Shown here: in pieces, positions 1 to 6,682 of the stretch
Layout: the number at the start of each line of letters is the position of its first letter
How positions within the stretch are numbered: the stretch's first letter is position 1
Virus record (IMG/VR): IMGVR_UViG_3300049846_002835
Coordinates: 1-38,468 of that record
Direction: 5' to 3' (one strand)
DNA length: 38,468 nucleotides
DNA from: a virus
Program-made: the position numbers and the translations under genes
Notes under the pieces: generated by a model
What the model was told of the DNA's origin: nothing
Seen by the model: only the letters and a program-made list of their open reading frames with translations
Databases searched by the model: none

Positions 1-150
1 ACCATTCTTCTTTCCAGCAATTGAATATCCCGTGCAAGGCCAACCACCAACTACAATGCAATTTCTCGTTAAATAGTTTTGGAAAATTTCAAACATATAT
101 TGCTCGATTACTGGGGCATTTTTACGACCGAATTTTTTAATATCTTGGAA
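1..150. repeat. Terminal overlap, left copy (matches 38319-38468)
   Basis: The first 150 bases recur as the last 150 with one difference, a at 127 against t at 38445. The repeat lies inside a methyltransferase gene that becomes full length only if the ends are merged. I therefore read it as the overlap of a circular or circularly permuted assembly, not as a biological terminal repeat. The mismatch is in the third position of a glycine codon (GGT/GGA), which looks like population variation more than random error. Confidence 0.9.
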
Positions 151-327
151 AATAAAAGGATGTTTGTCAGAGGATAAAGAGGAAAATGAGTTCCAGAAAT
201 TATTCTTTAAGTGGTGCTGACAATCAATATCAGGCTCGCAAAAAAAACCCGTTTCATAGTTCTTAGTTTGGTGTAACCCATAAGAGAACATCCCAATTCC
301 AGAAAAAAAATCTGCCACGTTAAGCAT
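1..327 (-). CDS. DNA C5-cytosine methyltransferase, N-terminal part (continues at 38318-37803)
   Basis: This is the first 109 codons of a 280-residue cytosine-5 DNA methyltransferase; the rest lies at the right end of the window. The ATG is at 327-325. Residues 6-14 read DFFSGIGMF, which is motif I (AdoMet binding). Residues 94-101 read GGWPCTGY, motif IV, with catalytic Cys98. The family transfers a methyl group from AdoMet to cytosine C5. The start overlaps the stop of the 320-544 gene by 8 bases, so the two are probably translationally coupled. No cognate restriction enzyme is visible, so an orphan protective methylase is likely. The target sequence cannot be read from the protein. Confidence 0.9.
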   Translation of the reverse strand, partial: MLNVADFFSGIGMFSYGLHQTKNYETGFFCEPDIDCQHHLKNNFWNSFSSLSSDKHPFIFQDIKKFGRKNAPVIEQYMFEIFQNYLTRNCIVVGGWPCTGYSIAGKKNG

Positions 328-544
328 TTTCAACCAACCTTAAATGTTTTTTACTTTTTACTTTCCAATAAAACTCAACAACCTCCATGCAATCTTTTAA
401 TGTCTTGTTGTCTGAAGACATTTTATCTTTGTGATTCCACCAAACGCCCCATAAATTATTTGTTTGACGTTTAATTATAAAGCCATGCCAGTGGTAAGCC
501 CCAGACCCATATTTAATCTTAAACGGCCTACTCCGCTTATTCAT
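320..544 (-). CDS. Hypothetical protein, 74 aa
   Basis: A small basic protein, rich in Trp, Lys and His, that I do not recognise. It lies between two methyltransferase genes and overlaps both: its ATG overlaps the stop of the ParB-methyltransferase gene by 8 bases, and its stop overlaps the start of the cytosine methyltransferase by 8 bases. The motif WHGFIIKRQ near the middle suggests a small beta-sheet domain. The tight packing suggests that all three are made from one message. No transmembrane segment or signal peptide is visible. Confidence 0.7.
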   Translation of the reverse strand: MNKRSRPFKIKYGSGAYHWHGFIIKRQTNNLWGVWWNHKDKMSSDNKTLKDCMEVVEFYWKVKSKKHLRLVENA

Positions 545-1790
545 TCTTACTCGCTTTTAATTCAGAGAATTTCTTACCATCGTGCCTAATTGGGTCAATG
601 CCTGTTAAATTAAAAAATCTTTCCAGAGTGACATCACAATAAATTGGGTCGATTTCCATTGAGTAACAAATTCTCTTAAGTCTCTCGCTTGCAATTAAAA
701 TAGTACCTGAGCCCCCAAATAAATCCATCACAGTGCTTCCTTCGTTCGAGGAATGGCTGAGAATATGCTCGATTAGTTTTAATGGTTTCTGCGTTGGGTG
801 AATCCCGTCTGTCTTTTGGTTAAATTCCCAAACCGAAAAAGCATGACCAGCTTCGGGGAAGTTAAAGATATGCTTTCCTCTTGTTGCGTGGGCGCACAGC
901 TCACTTGAGAAAGTCCACCTTCTTTTAGTTAGGGATGGCATCGGATTCTTTTTAAACCAAATATTATACGAGACGTGATCAAGATTTGATGAATTAAAAA
1001 AATCCAAAATATCATGAATAATAAATTGAGAAGTAAAGACATAATAGGAACAATCTGCTTTTGAAAAATATAGTAAGTTCGGAAGGACTTTCTTAATATC
1101 GAAATTTTTGTCCCAATCAGCTTCAGATAAATCGGTCAAAGTCTTCCTTAGTCCATTAGTCGATTTGCCAACATAGTTGGTCGAATGACTAGCAATATTA
1201 TAAGGAGGATCGGTTAGCACGATATCAGCTTTCTCGCTATTCATTAATTTATTAACATTATAAGTACTAGTGGAATCGCCACATAGAAGCCTGTGTCCAC
1301 CAAGCACCCATAAATCTCCTGATTTTGTAATCGGAATCCTAGGAGGCTCTAGGGTTTTATCTTCTTCTTTTTTACCCTCATCGCTCTCGGTGGAAAAATC
1401 CAAACTTTCAAATCCAAGCATATCGATATTTAAATCAGGAAGTTCTTTTATTCTTTCATGTACCGCATGAACGTCGATTTCGCTCCATTCTTGAAGAGCA
1501 TTATCTGCAGTGAGATCAGCATATTCTTGAGCTTCGTTTTCATAATCTTGATAAATTACTGGAACATAGTCCATTTTCAGTTTTTTAGCAGCTAAATATC
1601 TACCTTCCCCACAAACAACAAAGCCGCTTCTATTAGAGATTGTAAGTGGTCGTCTAAATCCTTGGTATTTTATTATTTCTGAAATTCTATTTATCTGCTC
1701 AATTGAGTGCCTGTTATTATTATTTGGGTTTAAGATAATTTGAGCGAGAGGAACTAATTTGATCTCATTTGACTTAATCTTAATTTCCAT
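537..1790 (-). CDS. ParB-like domain fused to DNA N6-adenine-type methyltransferase
   Basis: A 417-residue two-domain protein. Residues about 8-115 form a ParB/sulfiredoxin-like N-terminal domain, with a VVCGEGRYLAAKKL stretch at 58-71 matching the usual G-x-x-R-x-x-A box. Residues about 155-417 form a beta-order methyltransferase: DPPY at 194-197 (motif IV), then FGGSGT at 358-363 (AdoMet-binding motif I). DPPY is usual for adenine-N6 enzymes. The frame opens further upstream to 1844, but the ATG at 1790 is preceded by AGAGGG at good spacing and is chosen. Such fusions are common in phages. Likely roles are protection of phage DNA or a link between methylation and DNA partition or packaging; the ParB part's substrate is unknown. 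Confidence 0.9.
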   Translation of the reverse strand: MEIKIKSNEIKLVPLAQIILNPNNNNRHSIEQINRISEIIKYQGFRRPLTISNRSGFVVCGEGRYLAAKKLKMDYVPVIYQDYENEAQEYADLTADNALQEWSEIDVHAVHERIKELPDLNIDMLGFESLDFSTESDEGKKEEDKTLEPPRIPITKSGDLWVLGGHRLLCGDSTSTYNVNKLMNSEKADIVLTDPPYNIASHSTNYVGKSTNGLRKTLTDLSEADWDKNFDIKKVLPNLLYFSKADCSYYVFTSQFIIHDILDFFNSSNLDHVSYNIWFKKNPMPSLTKRRWTFSSELCAHATRGKHIFNFPEAGHAFSVWEFNQKTDGIHPTQKPLKLIEHILSHSSNEGSTVMDLFGGSGTILIASERLKRICYSMEIDPIYCDVTLERFFNLTGIDPIRHDGKKFSELKASKNE

Positions 1791-2022
1791 AAAACCCTCT
1801 AGCGGTAGAAAACCCAATATAAAATGCGTGTGCGTAGTTACCAACGATCTCAGGGTAGTCGGGAAACTTTAATTCCATCTCTTGGGAGAAATGTGTCGCC
1901 GCAAGATCGTCGCCAAACTCTCCTGCCCTTGAATCGTGCCAATCAATGAAGTGCCTCTTGATCTCCTCTTTTAAATTCGCAAGATCTTTTTGTTTCTTCG
2001 ATTTTAATTTTTCTAATTTCAT
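1780..2022 (-). CDS. Hypothetical protein, 80 aa
   Basis: A charged protein with a predicted helical N-terminus (many Lys and Glu in residues 1-25) and a Tyr/Phe/Gly-rich C-terminus. I do not recognise it. A strong ribosome site, GAGGTAAATA, precedes the ATG. It overlaps the upstream XRE-type gene by 80 bases and the downstream ParB-methyltransferase by 11 bases. Both neighbours have convincing start sites, so the long overlap looks genuine. Confidence 0.65.
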   Translation of the reverse strand: MKLEKLKSKKQKDLANLKEEIKRHFIDWHDSRAGEFGDDLAATHFSQEMELKFPDYPEIVGNYAHAFYIGFSTARGFYGN

Positions 2023-2275
2023 TATTTACCTCGGTTAAAAAATCTTTAACTACCATATCAGTTGCTGTCTTTAAAATATTTTCTTGGCCATAAATAGAAA
2101 ATTCGCTTGAGCCGTTTAAGGCGAGATGGGCGACGAATCTTGGGTTGATTCCAACGAGACCGCTTTCAAGACGGCTGAGATAAAATCTGTCGAAGAATTT
2201 TATTTTTTGTGAAAATTGTTTTTGATTCAGCCCAAGGAATTTTCTATAATTGTAAACTAGCTCTGTAAAAATCAT
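1943..2275 (-). CDS. XRE-family helix-turn-helix regulator
   Basis: A 110-residue protein. Residues about 5-60 read as an XRE/Cro-type helix-turn-helix: YRKFLGLNQKQFSQKI is followed by a recognition helix region, FDRFYLSRLESG. The N-terminal part resembles small transcription regulators. The rest is a charged helix that may dimerise. AGAGGATTT precedes the ATG. It sits in the leftward replication operon just before the methyltransferase genes, so it may tune their expression. The C-terminal 27 codons are shared, in another frame, with the 1780-2022 gene. Its operator is unknown. Confidence 0.75.
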   Translation of the reverse strand: MIFTELVYNYRKFLGLNQKQFSQKIKFFDRFYLSRLESGLVGINPRFVAHLALNGSSEFSIYGQENILKTATDMVVKDFLTEVNNEIRKIKIEETKRSCEFKRGDQEALH

Positions 2276-2283
2276 AAATCCTC

Positions 2284-2541
2284 TTACTCAAATCTAATTT
2301 CTCTTTCTATTTTTAAAACTTCATAAGGCGGAATCATCGAAACACAAAGTCCGGCCTTAAAAATCTTTTCCATTTCAGTAAAAACTTCTTTAATGTTTTC
2401 CCTTTTATTGTCCTTTCCGGCAATAAAAATTTTTCTAACATAATCTTTCAACTGTTTTTTTTGTTGCTGATTTAAACTATTCCATCGGGCGTCTACTATC
2501 TGATTCCAACTTAAATATCTTTGCATCCTAACCGCTCTCAT
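2284..2541 (-). CDS. Hypothetical protein, 85 aa
   Basis: An unrecognised, mostly helical protein with a Gln/Lys-rich centre (LNQQQKKQLKDYVRKIF). Its ATG directly abuts the TAA of the upstream ATPase gene, so the two are probably co-translated and perhaps functionally linked in replication. An alternative start five codons in (2526) is possible. No metal ligands or membrane segments are seen. Confidence 0.65.
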   Translation of the reverse strand: MRAVRMQRYLSWNQIVDARWNSLNQQQKKQLKDYVRKIFIAGKDNKRENIKEVFTEMEKIFKAGLCVSMIPPYEVLKIEREIRFE

Positions 2542-3435
2542 TTAAAAGGCCGACGTTTTAAATTTTCGTGGGCATGCTTGTTTTATCACAGATAGTAATT
2601 CTTGGAAGCTTGAGTCTTTGCACCCTGAAAATATTTCTAACTCTTTGTCGAATTCAAGCTCATAAAATTTTCGATTGGCCTCTTTGTGATATCTGGCTTT
2701 TTCTGTTTGGATGAAAACCCTTGGAGGGTTCACCTCAAAGATTGCCTGCAGAATGTAGTTATAATCGCCTTTATTAACCGACGTAGCATTCCCTCTAACA
2801 TCCTCGCCTGTGAGTACCTGTCTCGCTGGATGGGCCCCTTTGGCGGTATGAAAAACTTGAATTAACGGTGCTTTAATTTCATAAGATATTTTTCTGATTT
2901 CTTGTTGGGCCTTTGCCTCAAAATTTAATCCATTTGAACTTAAAAAAGAAGTTGTTAAATTATCGATGATTATTATTTCCGGTTGAACTTCGGCTATGCG
3001 ATTCTTAAGCCATGGAAAGAAATTTCTTTGCTCATCGTCGGAAAGATCCATTTCTGAATCTGCAAATAAATTTGATAAATATTCTTTGCGAATTCCCTCT
3101 TGTTGTTCGAGAGAATATAAATCTTTGAACTGTGAAAATCTAGTCTCGTTTGAAAACATTTTCTCGACAGCTGAATTAATCGAGAGCGAATAGTCAACAA
3201 CGGATTCCTCGCTAAGATACGTGTAAACTCTCTTTCCACGCATTGCCATTTCGAGAATAAAAGTTTTAATAAGCGTGGATTTTGCGCCACCCTTTGGCCC
3301 GATGACGTTATGGGTTTTCCCCCTTCGCCAACCGTTGTGATCTTTGACAAATTTGAGGTTTGAATCGAATTCTGTTGTTCTGAGTTTCTTTTGATTTTCT
3401 TCAAGTTTCTCTCTCGGTAAAAACATGCCGGCCAT
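2542..3435 (-). CDS. RecA-fold ATPase, RepA/DnaB-like replicative helicase candidate
   Basis: A 297-residue P-loop ATPase of the RepA/AAA_25 type. Residues 46-54, GPKGGAKST, are a Walker A motif in which the last glycine before the lysine is alanine. Residues 154-158, IIIID, are Walker B, followed by NLTTSF. The family includes hexameric plasmid and phage helicases that unwind DNA at the fork. It lies directly downstream of a DUF4373-type replication initiator, which fits an initiator-helicase pair. The start has GGGAG eight bases upstream. The Walker A change should still bind nucleotide but is unusual. A RadA-like or DNA-transport ATPase is the alternative. Confidence 0.8.
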   Translation of the reverse strand: MAGMFLPREKLEENQKKLRTTEFDSNLKFVKDHNGWRRGKTHNVIGPKGGAKSTLIKTFILEMAMRGKRVYTYLSEESVVDYSLSINSAVEKMFSNETRFSQFKDLYSLEQQEGIRKEYLSNLFADSEMDLSDDEQRNFFPWLKNRIAEVQPEIIIIDNLTTSFLSSNGLNFEAKAQQEIRKISYEIKAPLIQVFHTAKGAHPARQVLTGEDVRGNATSVNKGDYNYILQAIFEVNPPRVFIQTEKARYHKEANRKFYELEFDKELEIFSGCKDSSFQELLSVIKQACPRKFKTSAF

Positions 3436-3463
3436 TTTCTTAACTCCCAGTAAGAATTTTTAT

Positions 3464-4282
3464 TTAAAACATCGATTGCTCTTTTCTCTCCTCGGCTTGG
3501 TACTCCTCCCAAAACTTGGCGTAATTGTTGTTTCGGAAGAGATAATCCCAGTTTGGCACAAACTCCCTTCCGTCCGAAGAAGTAAAGAATTTTGTTTTTA
3601 AAATCGCAAAAATCTTGAACCAATCCTCGAGCGTTGGGAACTCGTCGATTGCCCGTGAAAGTTTTTTCTTGCGATTTTCCCATGTAACGCCTTTTGTTGT
3701 AATCTGCGGTATCCCGTGCTTTGGAGAATTTTCATTCCAGTGCTTTATAATTTCAGCGATCAGGTTTTCTTTTGCAAGATCTTTTTTTTGTGCTTGTGGT
3801 TTAATGCCCTCCAACATAAATTGGGAGTCGCTATGCGACGACGATTCGGTCTGCGCAGTTTCCTCGATTTCTTTTTTTATTATTTTTTTATTATTCTTTA
3901 GTTCTTTAGTTCTTAGCTTCTTAGCTTCTGCACGGTTTTTGTCGATTTCTTTAAGACCAGAAATTCCACGATTTTCAATGATTTCAAACACTTTATCATA
4001 CTGAATTTGAATATTTTCTTCAGAAAATTTGACAAAAATTTCAGAATAATTTTCCAAAATTTTTAATAATTTTTCCAAATTTTTTCTTCTTTTGATGCCA
4101 GTATGTTTCATTAACGTATTGCAAGAAAACTCAAAAATCCGTTCTTTTTCCGGCTCAATATTCTTCACTAAAATTTCCAATAATGCGCAGTAGAAACCGT
4201 AAGCTTCTAAGCCATGGTCGGCCAATAAATAGCCAATTGACGAGTCCGAAATCATGCTTGTTGAGTGCTTAAAAAATTTCAT
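3464..4282 (-). CDS. Phage replication initiator with DUF4373 (Lin1244/Lin1753-like) N-domain
   Basis: A 272-residue protein with the start at 4282 (TGGGG just upstream). The frame also opens to 4345, but that extension runs into an operator palindrome and has no better ribosome site. Residues 1-40 begin MKFFKHSTSMISDSSIGYLL and continue with ADHGLEAYGFYCALLEIL, the pattern of the Lin1244/Lin1753 winged-helix domain of phage replication proteins. A Lys-rich linker follows. The C-terminus contains FVPNWDYLF and YAKFWEEY, a pattern of replisome organisers. It is the first gene of the leftward transcript and probably loads the ATPase encoded next. No origin iterons are visible. Confidence 0.8.
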   Translation of the reverse strand: MKFFKHSTSMISDSSIGYLLADHGLEAYGFYCALLEILVKNIEPEKERIFEFSCNTLMKHTGIKRRKNLEKLLKILENYSEIFVKFSEENIQIQYDKVFEIIENRGISGLKEIDKNRAEAKKLRTKELKNNKKIIKKEIEETAQTESSSHSDSQFMLEGIKPQAQKKDLAKENLIAEIIKHWNENSPKHGIPQITTKGVTWENRKKKLSRAIDEFPTLEDWFKIFAILKTKFFTSSDGREFVPNWDYLFRNNNYAKFWEEYQAEERKEQSMF

Positions 4283-4343
4283 TATTACCCCAGTTTTAAA
4301 AGAAATAGAGGTCTTTTTGTGCCACCTTTTTATCCCGTTGTCC

Positions 4344-4360
4344 ATACCACAATGTGGTAT
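4344..4360. promoter_or_regulatory. 17-bp operator-like palindrome
   Basis: Perfect 7-bp arms ATACCAC and GTGGTAT are separated by AAT. The element lies 62 bases upstream of the start of the leftward replication operon and about 100 bases from the divergent regulator gene. Its size and symmetry are typical of a repressor operator. Which protein binds it is unknown; the XRE protein and the 4458-4835 protein are the local candidates. Confidence 0.6.
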
Positions 4361-4388
4361 TTACACGCCCAAAATCCGAGGAGGTGGA

Positions 4389-4403
4389 TTGTAAATTTTA
4401 CAA
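4389..4403. promoter_or_regulatory. 15-bp palindrome TTGTAAA-T-TTTACAA
   Basis: Two perfect 7-bp arms surround one central base. A related sequence, TTGTAAAATTTATAG, occurs at 4946-4960 and matches 12 of 15 positions. One copy on each side of the 4458-4835 HTH gene is the arrangement expected for sites of an autoregulating repressor that also controls the rightward operon. Confidence 0.55.
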
Positions 4404-4410
4404 CAAGGCT

Positions 4411-4438
4411 TTTAAATTTTCCATAATTGAAATAATAT
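4411..4438 (+). promoter_or_regulatory. Possible rightward promoter for the HTH regulator
   Basis: TTTAAA, a 16-bp spacer and TAATAT precede the regulator gene by about 20 bases. Each box matches the sigma-70 consensus at four of six positions only, and the region is AT-rich, so this is a weak call based mainly on position. Confidence 0.3.
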
Positions 4439-4457
4439 GACTTAAAAAGGCGGTTTT

Positions 4458-4835
4458 ATGGCATGGCAAGATTATGATAACTGGCGCACAGAAATTCCTA
4501 TTAATAGTAATTTTTCAAGGTGCGCTTCTTGTGAATCCTTGGTGAAAAGTGTGAATCTGAATTATAAAGATTTCTGTGAAAGATGCGCCCAGAAAGAGCT
4601 TGAAAATATAACAGATCTCGAAAATGTTATCTGGGAAATTATTGAAAAAACCGGAGATAAACTAGACGACATTGCAAGGAGGTCAGGCCTTAACCGCACA
4701 AGGGTTTTTAGGATGAAGAAAGAAGGCGGAATGCGGATTTATGAATTAAAAGAGCTTATGGCCGGCTATGGGATAACGTTTGAGCTATTGAGGTGGAAAT
4801 TAAGCGACCCTAAACAAAAAGCCCCACGAGGATAA
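4458..4835 (+). CDS. Zinc-finger/helix-turn-helix regulator
   Basis: A 125-residue protein. CASC at 22-25 and CERC at 40-43 form a four-cysteine zinc site. Residues about 68-110 (KLDDIARRSGLNRTRVFRM and on) read as a helix-turn-helix of the phage-repressor type. It is transcribed away from the leftward replication operon and precedes the recombination operon, with palindromes on both flanks, so a Cro- or repressor-like switch role is the natural reading. The ribosome site is AGGCGG. There is no integrase, so it need not be a lysogeny repressor. Its 3' end is overlapped by a minus-strand terminator and a putative antisense RNA. Confidence 0.75.
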   Translation: MAWQDYDNWRTEIPINSNFSRCASCESLVKSVNLNYKDFCERCAQKELENITDLENVIWEIIEKTGDKLDDIARRSGLNRTRVFRMKKEGGMRIYELKELMAGYGITFELLRWKLSDPKQKAPRG

Positions 4836-4847
4836 TTCGCAGGGCTT
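4812..4847 (-). terminator. Rho-independent terminator, leftward
   Basis: On the minus strand AAGCCC pairs with GGGCTT, with an inner CGA/TCG stem separated by a two-by-two internal loop and a seven-base apical loop. The stem is followed by TTTTTGTTT. The plus strand has no T tract after the stem, so the signal acts on leftward transcription. It overlaps the last codons of the plus-strand regulator gene. Confidence 0.65.
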
Positions 4848-4885
4848 AAGCTTAAAAAGACCGCTGGGACGGTAAGGATAAGCTG
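4812..4885 (-). ncRNA. Putative small antisense RNA (about 70 nt)
   Basis: A near-consensus leftward promoter (4891-4919) is followed about 70 bases later by a rho-independent terminator. The interval has no convincing open frame on the minus strand. It contains a second small hairpin, ACCG-TCCCAG-CGGT followed by CTTTTT. The RNA would overlap the last 24 bases of the HTH regulator gene, so it could act in cis on that mRNA, comparable in position to small antisense RNAs in other phage switches. The boundaries are inferred from the signals. Confidence 0.45.
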
Positions 4886-4890
4886 TAATA

Positions 4891-4919
4891 TTTATAAACA
4901 ATTTAAGATCACTTGACAA
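4891..4919 (-). promoter_or_regulatory. Leftward sigma-70-type promoter
   Basis: On the minus strand TTGTCA (4919-4914), a 17-bp spacer and TATAAA (4896-4891) each match consensus at five of six positions with ideal spacing. Predicted transcription starts near 4885, runs left, and meets the terminator at 4812-4847. The -35 box overlaps one arm of the inverted repeat 4916-4949, so an operator-bound protein would block it. Confidence 0.6.
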
Positions 4920-4949
4920 GGGTAAAATTGAATGGGAATTAACCCTTGT
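4916..4949. promoter_or_regulatory. Inverted repeat operator over divergent promoters
   Basis: ACAAGGGT (4916-4923) and ACCCTTGT (4942-4949) are perfect inverted copies separated by 18 bases; allowing flanks, 10 of 11 positions pair. The left arm overlaps the -35 of the leftward promoter. The right arm touches TAAAAT (4949-4954), a possible -10 for the rightward recombination operon with TTGAAT at 4928-4933 as a weak -35. One dimeric regulator here could control both directions. Confidence 0.5.
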
Positions 4950-4975
4950 AAAATTTATAGACTCTGGGAGGTCAA

Positions 4976-5497
4976 ATGTCATTACATCAAATCACAAAAG
5001 AATTGCGCCAAATCGAAGAAATTGAAGTCCATGACCAAAACTCGCTGGCCATTCAAGAAAACATAACCAACCTACTTCAAAATAAAGTTGATGCGGTTGC
5101 AAGATATGTCGATCAAAGCTTTGCGGAGATCCTGCAGTGGAAAGCTGAAATAGAAGCCTTAAGAGAAATGATCGCCGCTAAAGAAGCCAAGATAGATAAG
5201 TTTAACGAGTACGTCGCCTTATGCCTTGAACATCTTGGGACTAAGGAAGTTTCTGGTAAAACTAGAAAAATAAAAATCAGGAAACCGTCTAAAAAAGTTG
5301 AAATATTTGATGAGAGAAGCATTCCGCCGTCTTATATAGAAATCAAACAAACCACGAGAGTTAATATTGGTTTAATTAAAGAAGACATTACTGTGTTTGG
5401 GAAAGAGGTCGCAGGGGCCAAGATTGTGGATGGAAAGAAAAGCATTGATTACGGTTATGTTTCAACCAGAAAAAAGGGAGTTTCAGATGAGCAATGA
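4976..5497 (+). CDS. Siphovirus Gp157-like protein
   Basis: A 173-residue protein of the Siphovirus Gp157 family. A long coiled coil at about 45-95 (KAEIEALREMIAAKEAKI) is followed by KTRKIKIRKPSKKVEIFDE, IPPSYIEIKQTTRVN, and the closing KEVAGAKIVDGKKSIDYGY, which is the family's conserved C-terminal pattern. Members are usually encoded beside recombinases and some have been linked to inhibition of host nucleases; the exact activity is not settled. A strong site, GGGAGGTCAA, precedes the ATG. The stop overlaps the start of the Bet/RecT gene by 11 bases. Confidence 0.85.
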   Translation: MSLHQITKELRQIEEIEVHDQNSLAIQENITNLLQNKVDAVARYVDQSFAEILQWKAEIEALREMIAAKEAKIDKFNEYVALCLEHLGTKEVSGKTRKIKIRKPSKKVEIFDERSIPPSYIEIKQTTRVNIGLIKEDITVFGKEVAGAKIVDGKKSIDYGYVSTRKKGVSDEQ

Positions 5498-6329
5498 GCT
5501 TGAGAAAAAAGAAATGCTACCAATGGCAAAATTTAGTCAGGAGCAGCTACAACTAATTAAATCCCAGATTTGTCCTAAATCAACAGACGACGAATTAAAA
5601 TTATTTATCGCCACATGTAATAGGTCTGGGCTTGACCCGTTTGCAAGACAAATCTGCGCCGTGTTTCGTGAATCATACGATAAAAAAACAGGTGAAAAAG
5701 AAAGGAAGATGACAATTCAAACAACAGTGGATGGACTTCGATTAATTGCCGAGAGAACTGGGAAATACGACGGCCAAACAGCTCCGGTCTGGTTTGATAG
5801 AGAGGGAAAGGAATATTTAATTTGGTTAAAAAAAGAAAAGCCTGCAGGGGCAAAAGTTGGAGTATATAAAAAAGATTGTAGAGAACCGTTCTGGGGAATT
5901 GCTATCTGGGAAGAGTTTTGCCCAATGTTTAAAGGTGAAATCTCTACTATGTGGAACCAGAAGGGGGCGCACATGATTGCTAAATGTGCCGAGTCGCAAG
6001 CCCTAAGAAAAGGTTTTCCAAACGAGCTTTCTGGTCTCTATACCGAAGAAGAAATGAGTGTCGATAACAACCTTCAAGAAAATTATAAAAGATTAGACGA
6101 GACCGTTTACGACGTTCAAAAAGAGCAAATTAAAAGCATTTTTGATATGGCCGGAGTTATCACACAAAACATGAGCCCAGAAGAAAAAGGGCAATGGTCA
6201 CAGGAAACCTTTGGGGCTACGGGAAAACAAATTGAGCTTGGTTTAAGAATGAAGACAAATCAACAGCTCGATGAGCTGGTAAATAAGTTAAAGCCATTTT
6301 TTGAAATGGCAAAAGAGAGAGCCTTGTGA
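5487..6329 (+). CDS. bet: Bet/RecT-family single-strand annealing protein
   Basis: A 280-residue annealing protein for homologous recombination. LKLFIATCNRSGLDPFARQI at 37-56, IQTTVDGLRLIAERTGKYDG at 77-96, and QKGAHMIAKCAESQALRKGF around residues 163-182 are typical of the Bet branch of the RecT superfamily. These proteins coat single-stranded DNA and anneal complementary strands, usually together with an exonuclease. No exonuclease gene is recognisable nearby. AGGGAG precedes the chosen ATG at 5487; an upstream in-frame start at 5397 would overlap Gp157 deeply and lacks this site. It is followed by a RusA-like resolvase two genes on. Confidence 0.93.
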   Translation: MSNELEKKEMLPMAKFSQEQLQLIKSQICPKSTDDELKLFIATCNRSGLDPFARQICAVFRESYDKKTGEKERKMTIQTTVDGLRLIAERTGKYDGQTAPVWFDREGKEYLIWLKKEKPAGAKVGVYKKDCREPFWGIAIWEEFCPMFKGEISTMWNQKGAHMIAKCAESQALRKGFPNELSGLYTEEEMSVDNNLQENYKRLDETVYDVQKEQIKSIFDMAGVITQNMSPEEKGQWSQETFGATGKQIELGLRMKTNQQLDELVNKLKPFFEMAKERAL

Positions 6330-6682
6330 ACAAGCAAGTTTTTTTCAAGGAGATTAGTGAAATAGTCTCCTTGCTTGTGTGGTTAAACTCAGAAGACTCT
6401 TATTCTTGGTTCTTTCAATATTATGGCCATACTGAGTTATTTGAATTTCACGCCAGCCTTAGTAAGAAAAACTACAACAACATGATCGCAGGCTCGAGGC
6501 ATGAAGTTAGTCTGGACGCCAAGGGTGCTAGGAATGATTTAGCAGACATGATTGACTATCTAAATAAAAGAATCTTTTTTATTCAAAATAATCCAAGCCA
6601 CACAACTGAAGAAGACCCAGATATCACGGTTACGATTAAAAAAAGCGAAGCTGAAAAACTTGGGAAATTATGTCAGAACTAA
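6326..6682 (+). CDS. Hypothetical protein, 118 aa (GTG start)
   Basis: An unrecognised protein between the annealing protein and the resolvase. It starts at a GTG that overlaps the TGA of the annealing gene (GTGA) and ends 13 bases into the next gene, so it belongs to the recombination operon. The N-terminal half is hydrophobic and aromatic (LLVWLNSEDSYSWFFQYYG). The C-terminal part is charged and ends with a helix. A recombination accessory role is inferred from position alone. Confidence 0.7.
   Translation: MNKQVFFKEISEIVSLLVWLNSEDSYSWFFQYYGHTELFEFHASLSKKNYNNMIAGSRHEVSLDAKGARNDLADMIDYLNKRIFFIQNNPSHTTEEDPDITVTIKKSEAEKLGKLCQN

Noticed and set aside
1-150. Biological direct terminal repeat
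   Set aside because: The repeat falls inside one gene that is whole only after merging the ends, and it has a mismatch. An assembly overlap of a circular or permuted genome explains it better.
2994-3683. 229-codon frame on the minus strand between the ATPase and initiator genes
   Set aside because: It lies in another frame across two well-supported genes, has a composition unlike protein, and shows no motif.
3615-4004. 129-codon plus-strand frame opposite the initiator gene
   Set aside because: Phe/Ser-rich antisense of a Lys/Glu-rich coding region; no start signals.
4282-4345. Longer N-terminus of the replication initiator
   Set aside because: The extension would include the ATACCAC palindrome, and the family's first residues (MKFFKHS) begin at 4282.
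4913-4941. Rightward promoter using TTGACA at 4913
   Set aside because: No acceptable -10 lies at 16-18 bases (GAATTA or AATTAA). The overlapping leftward TTGTCA has a much better partner.
4800-4982. 60-codon minus-strand frame covering the putative antisense RNA
   Set aside because: It overlaps promoter and terminator signals, has no ribosome site and shows no protein-like pattern.
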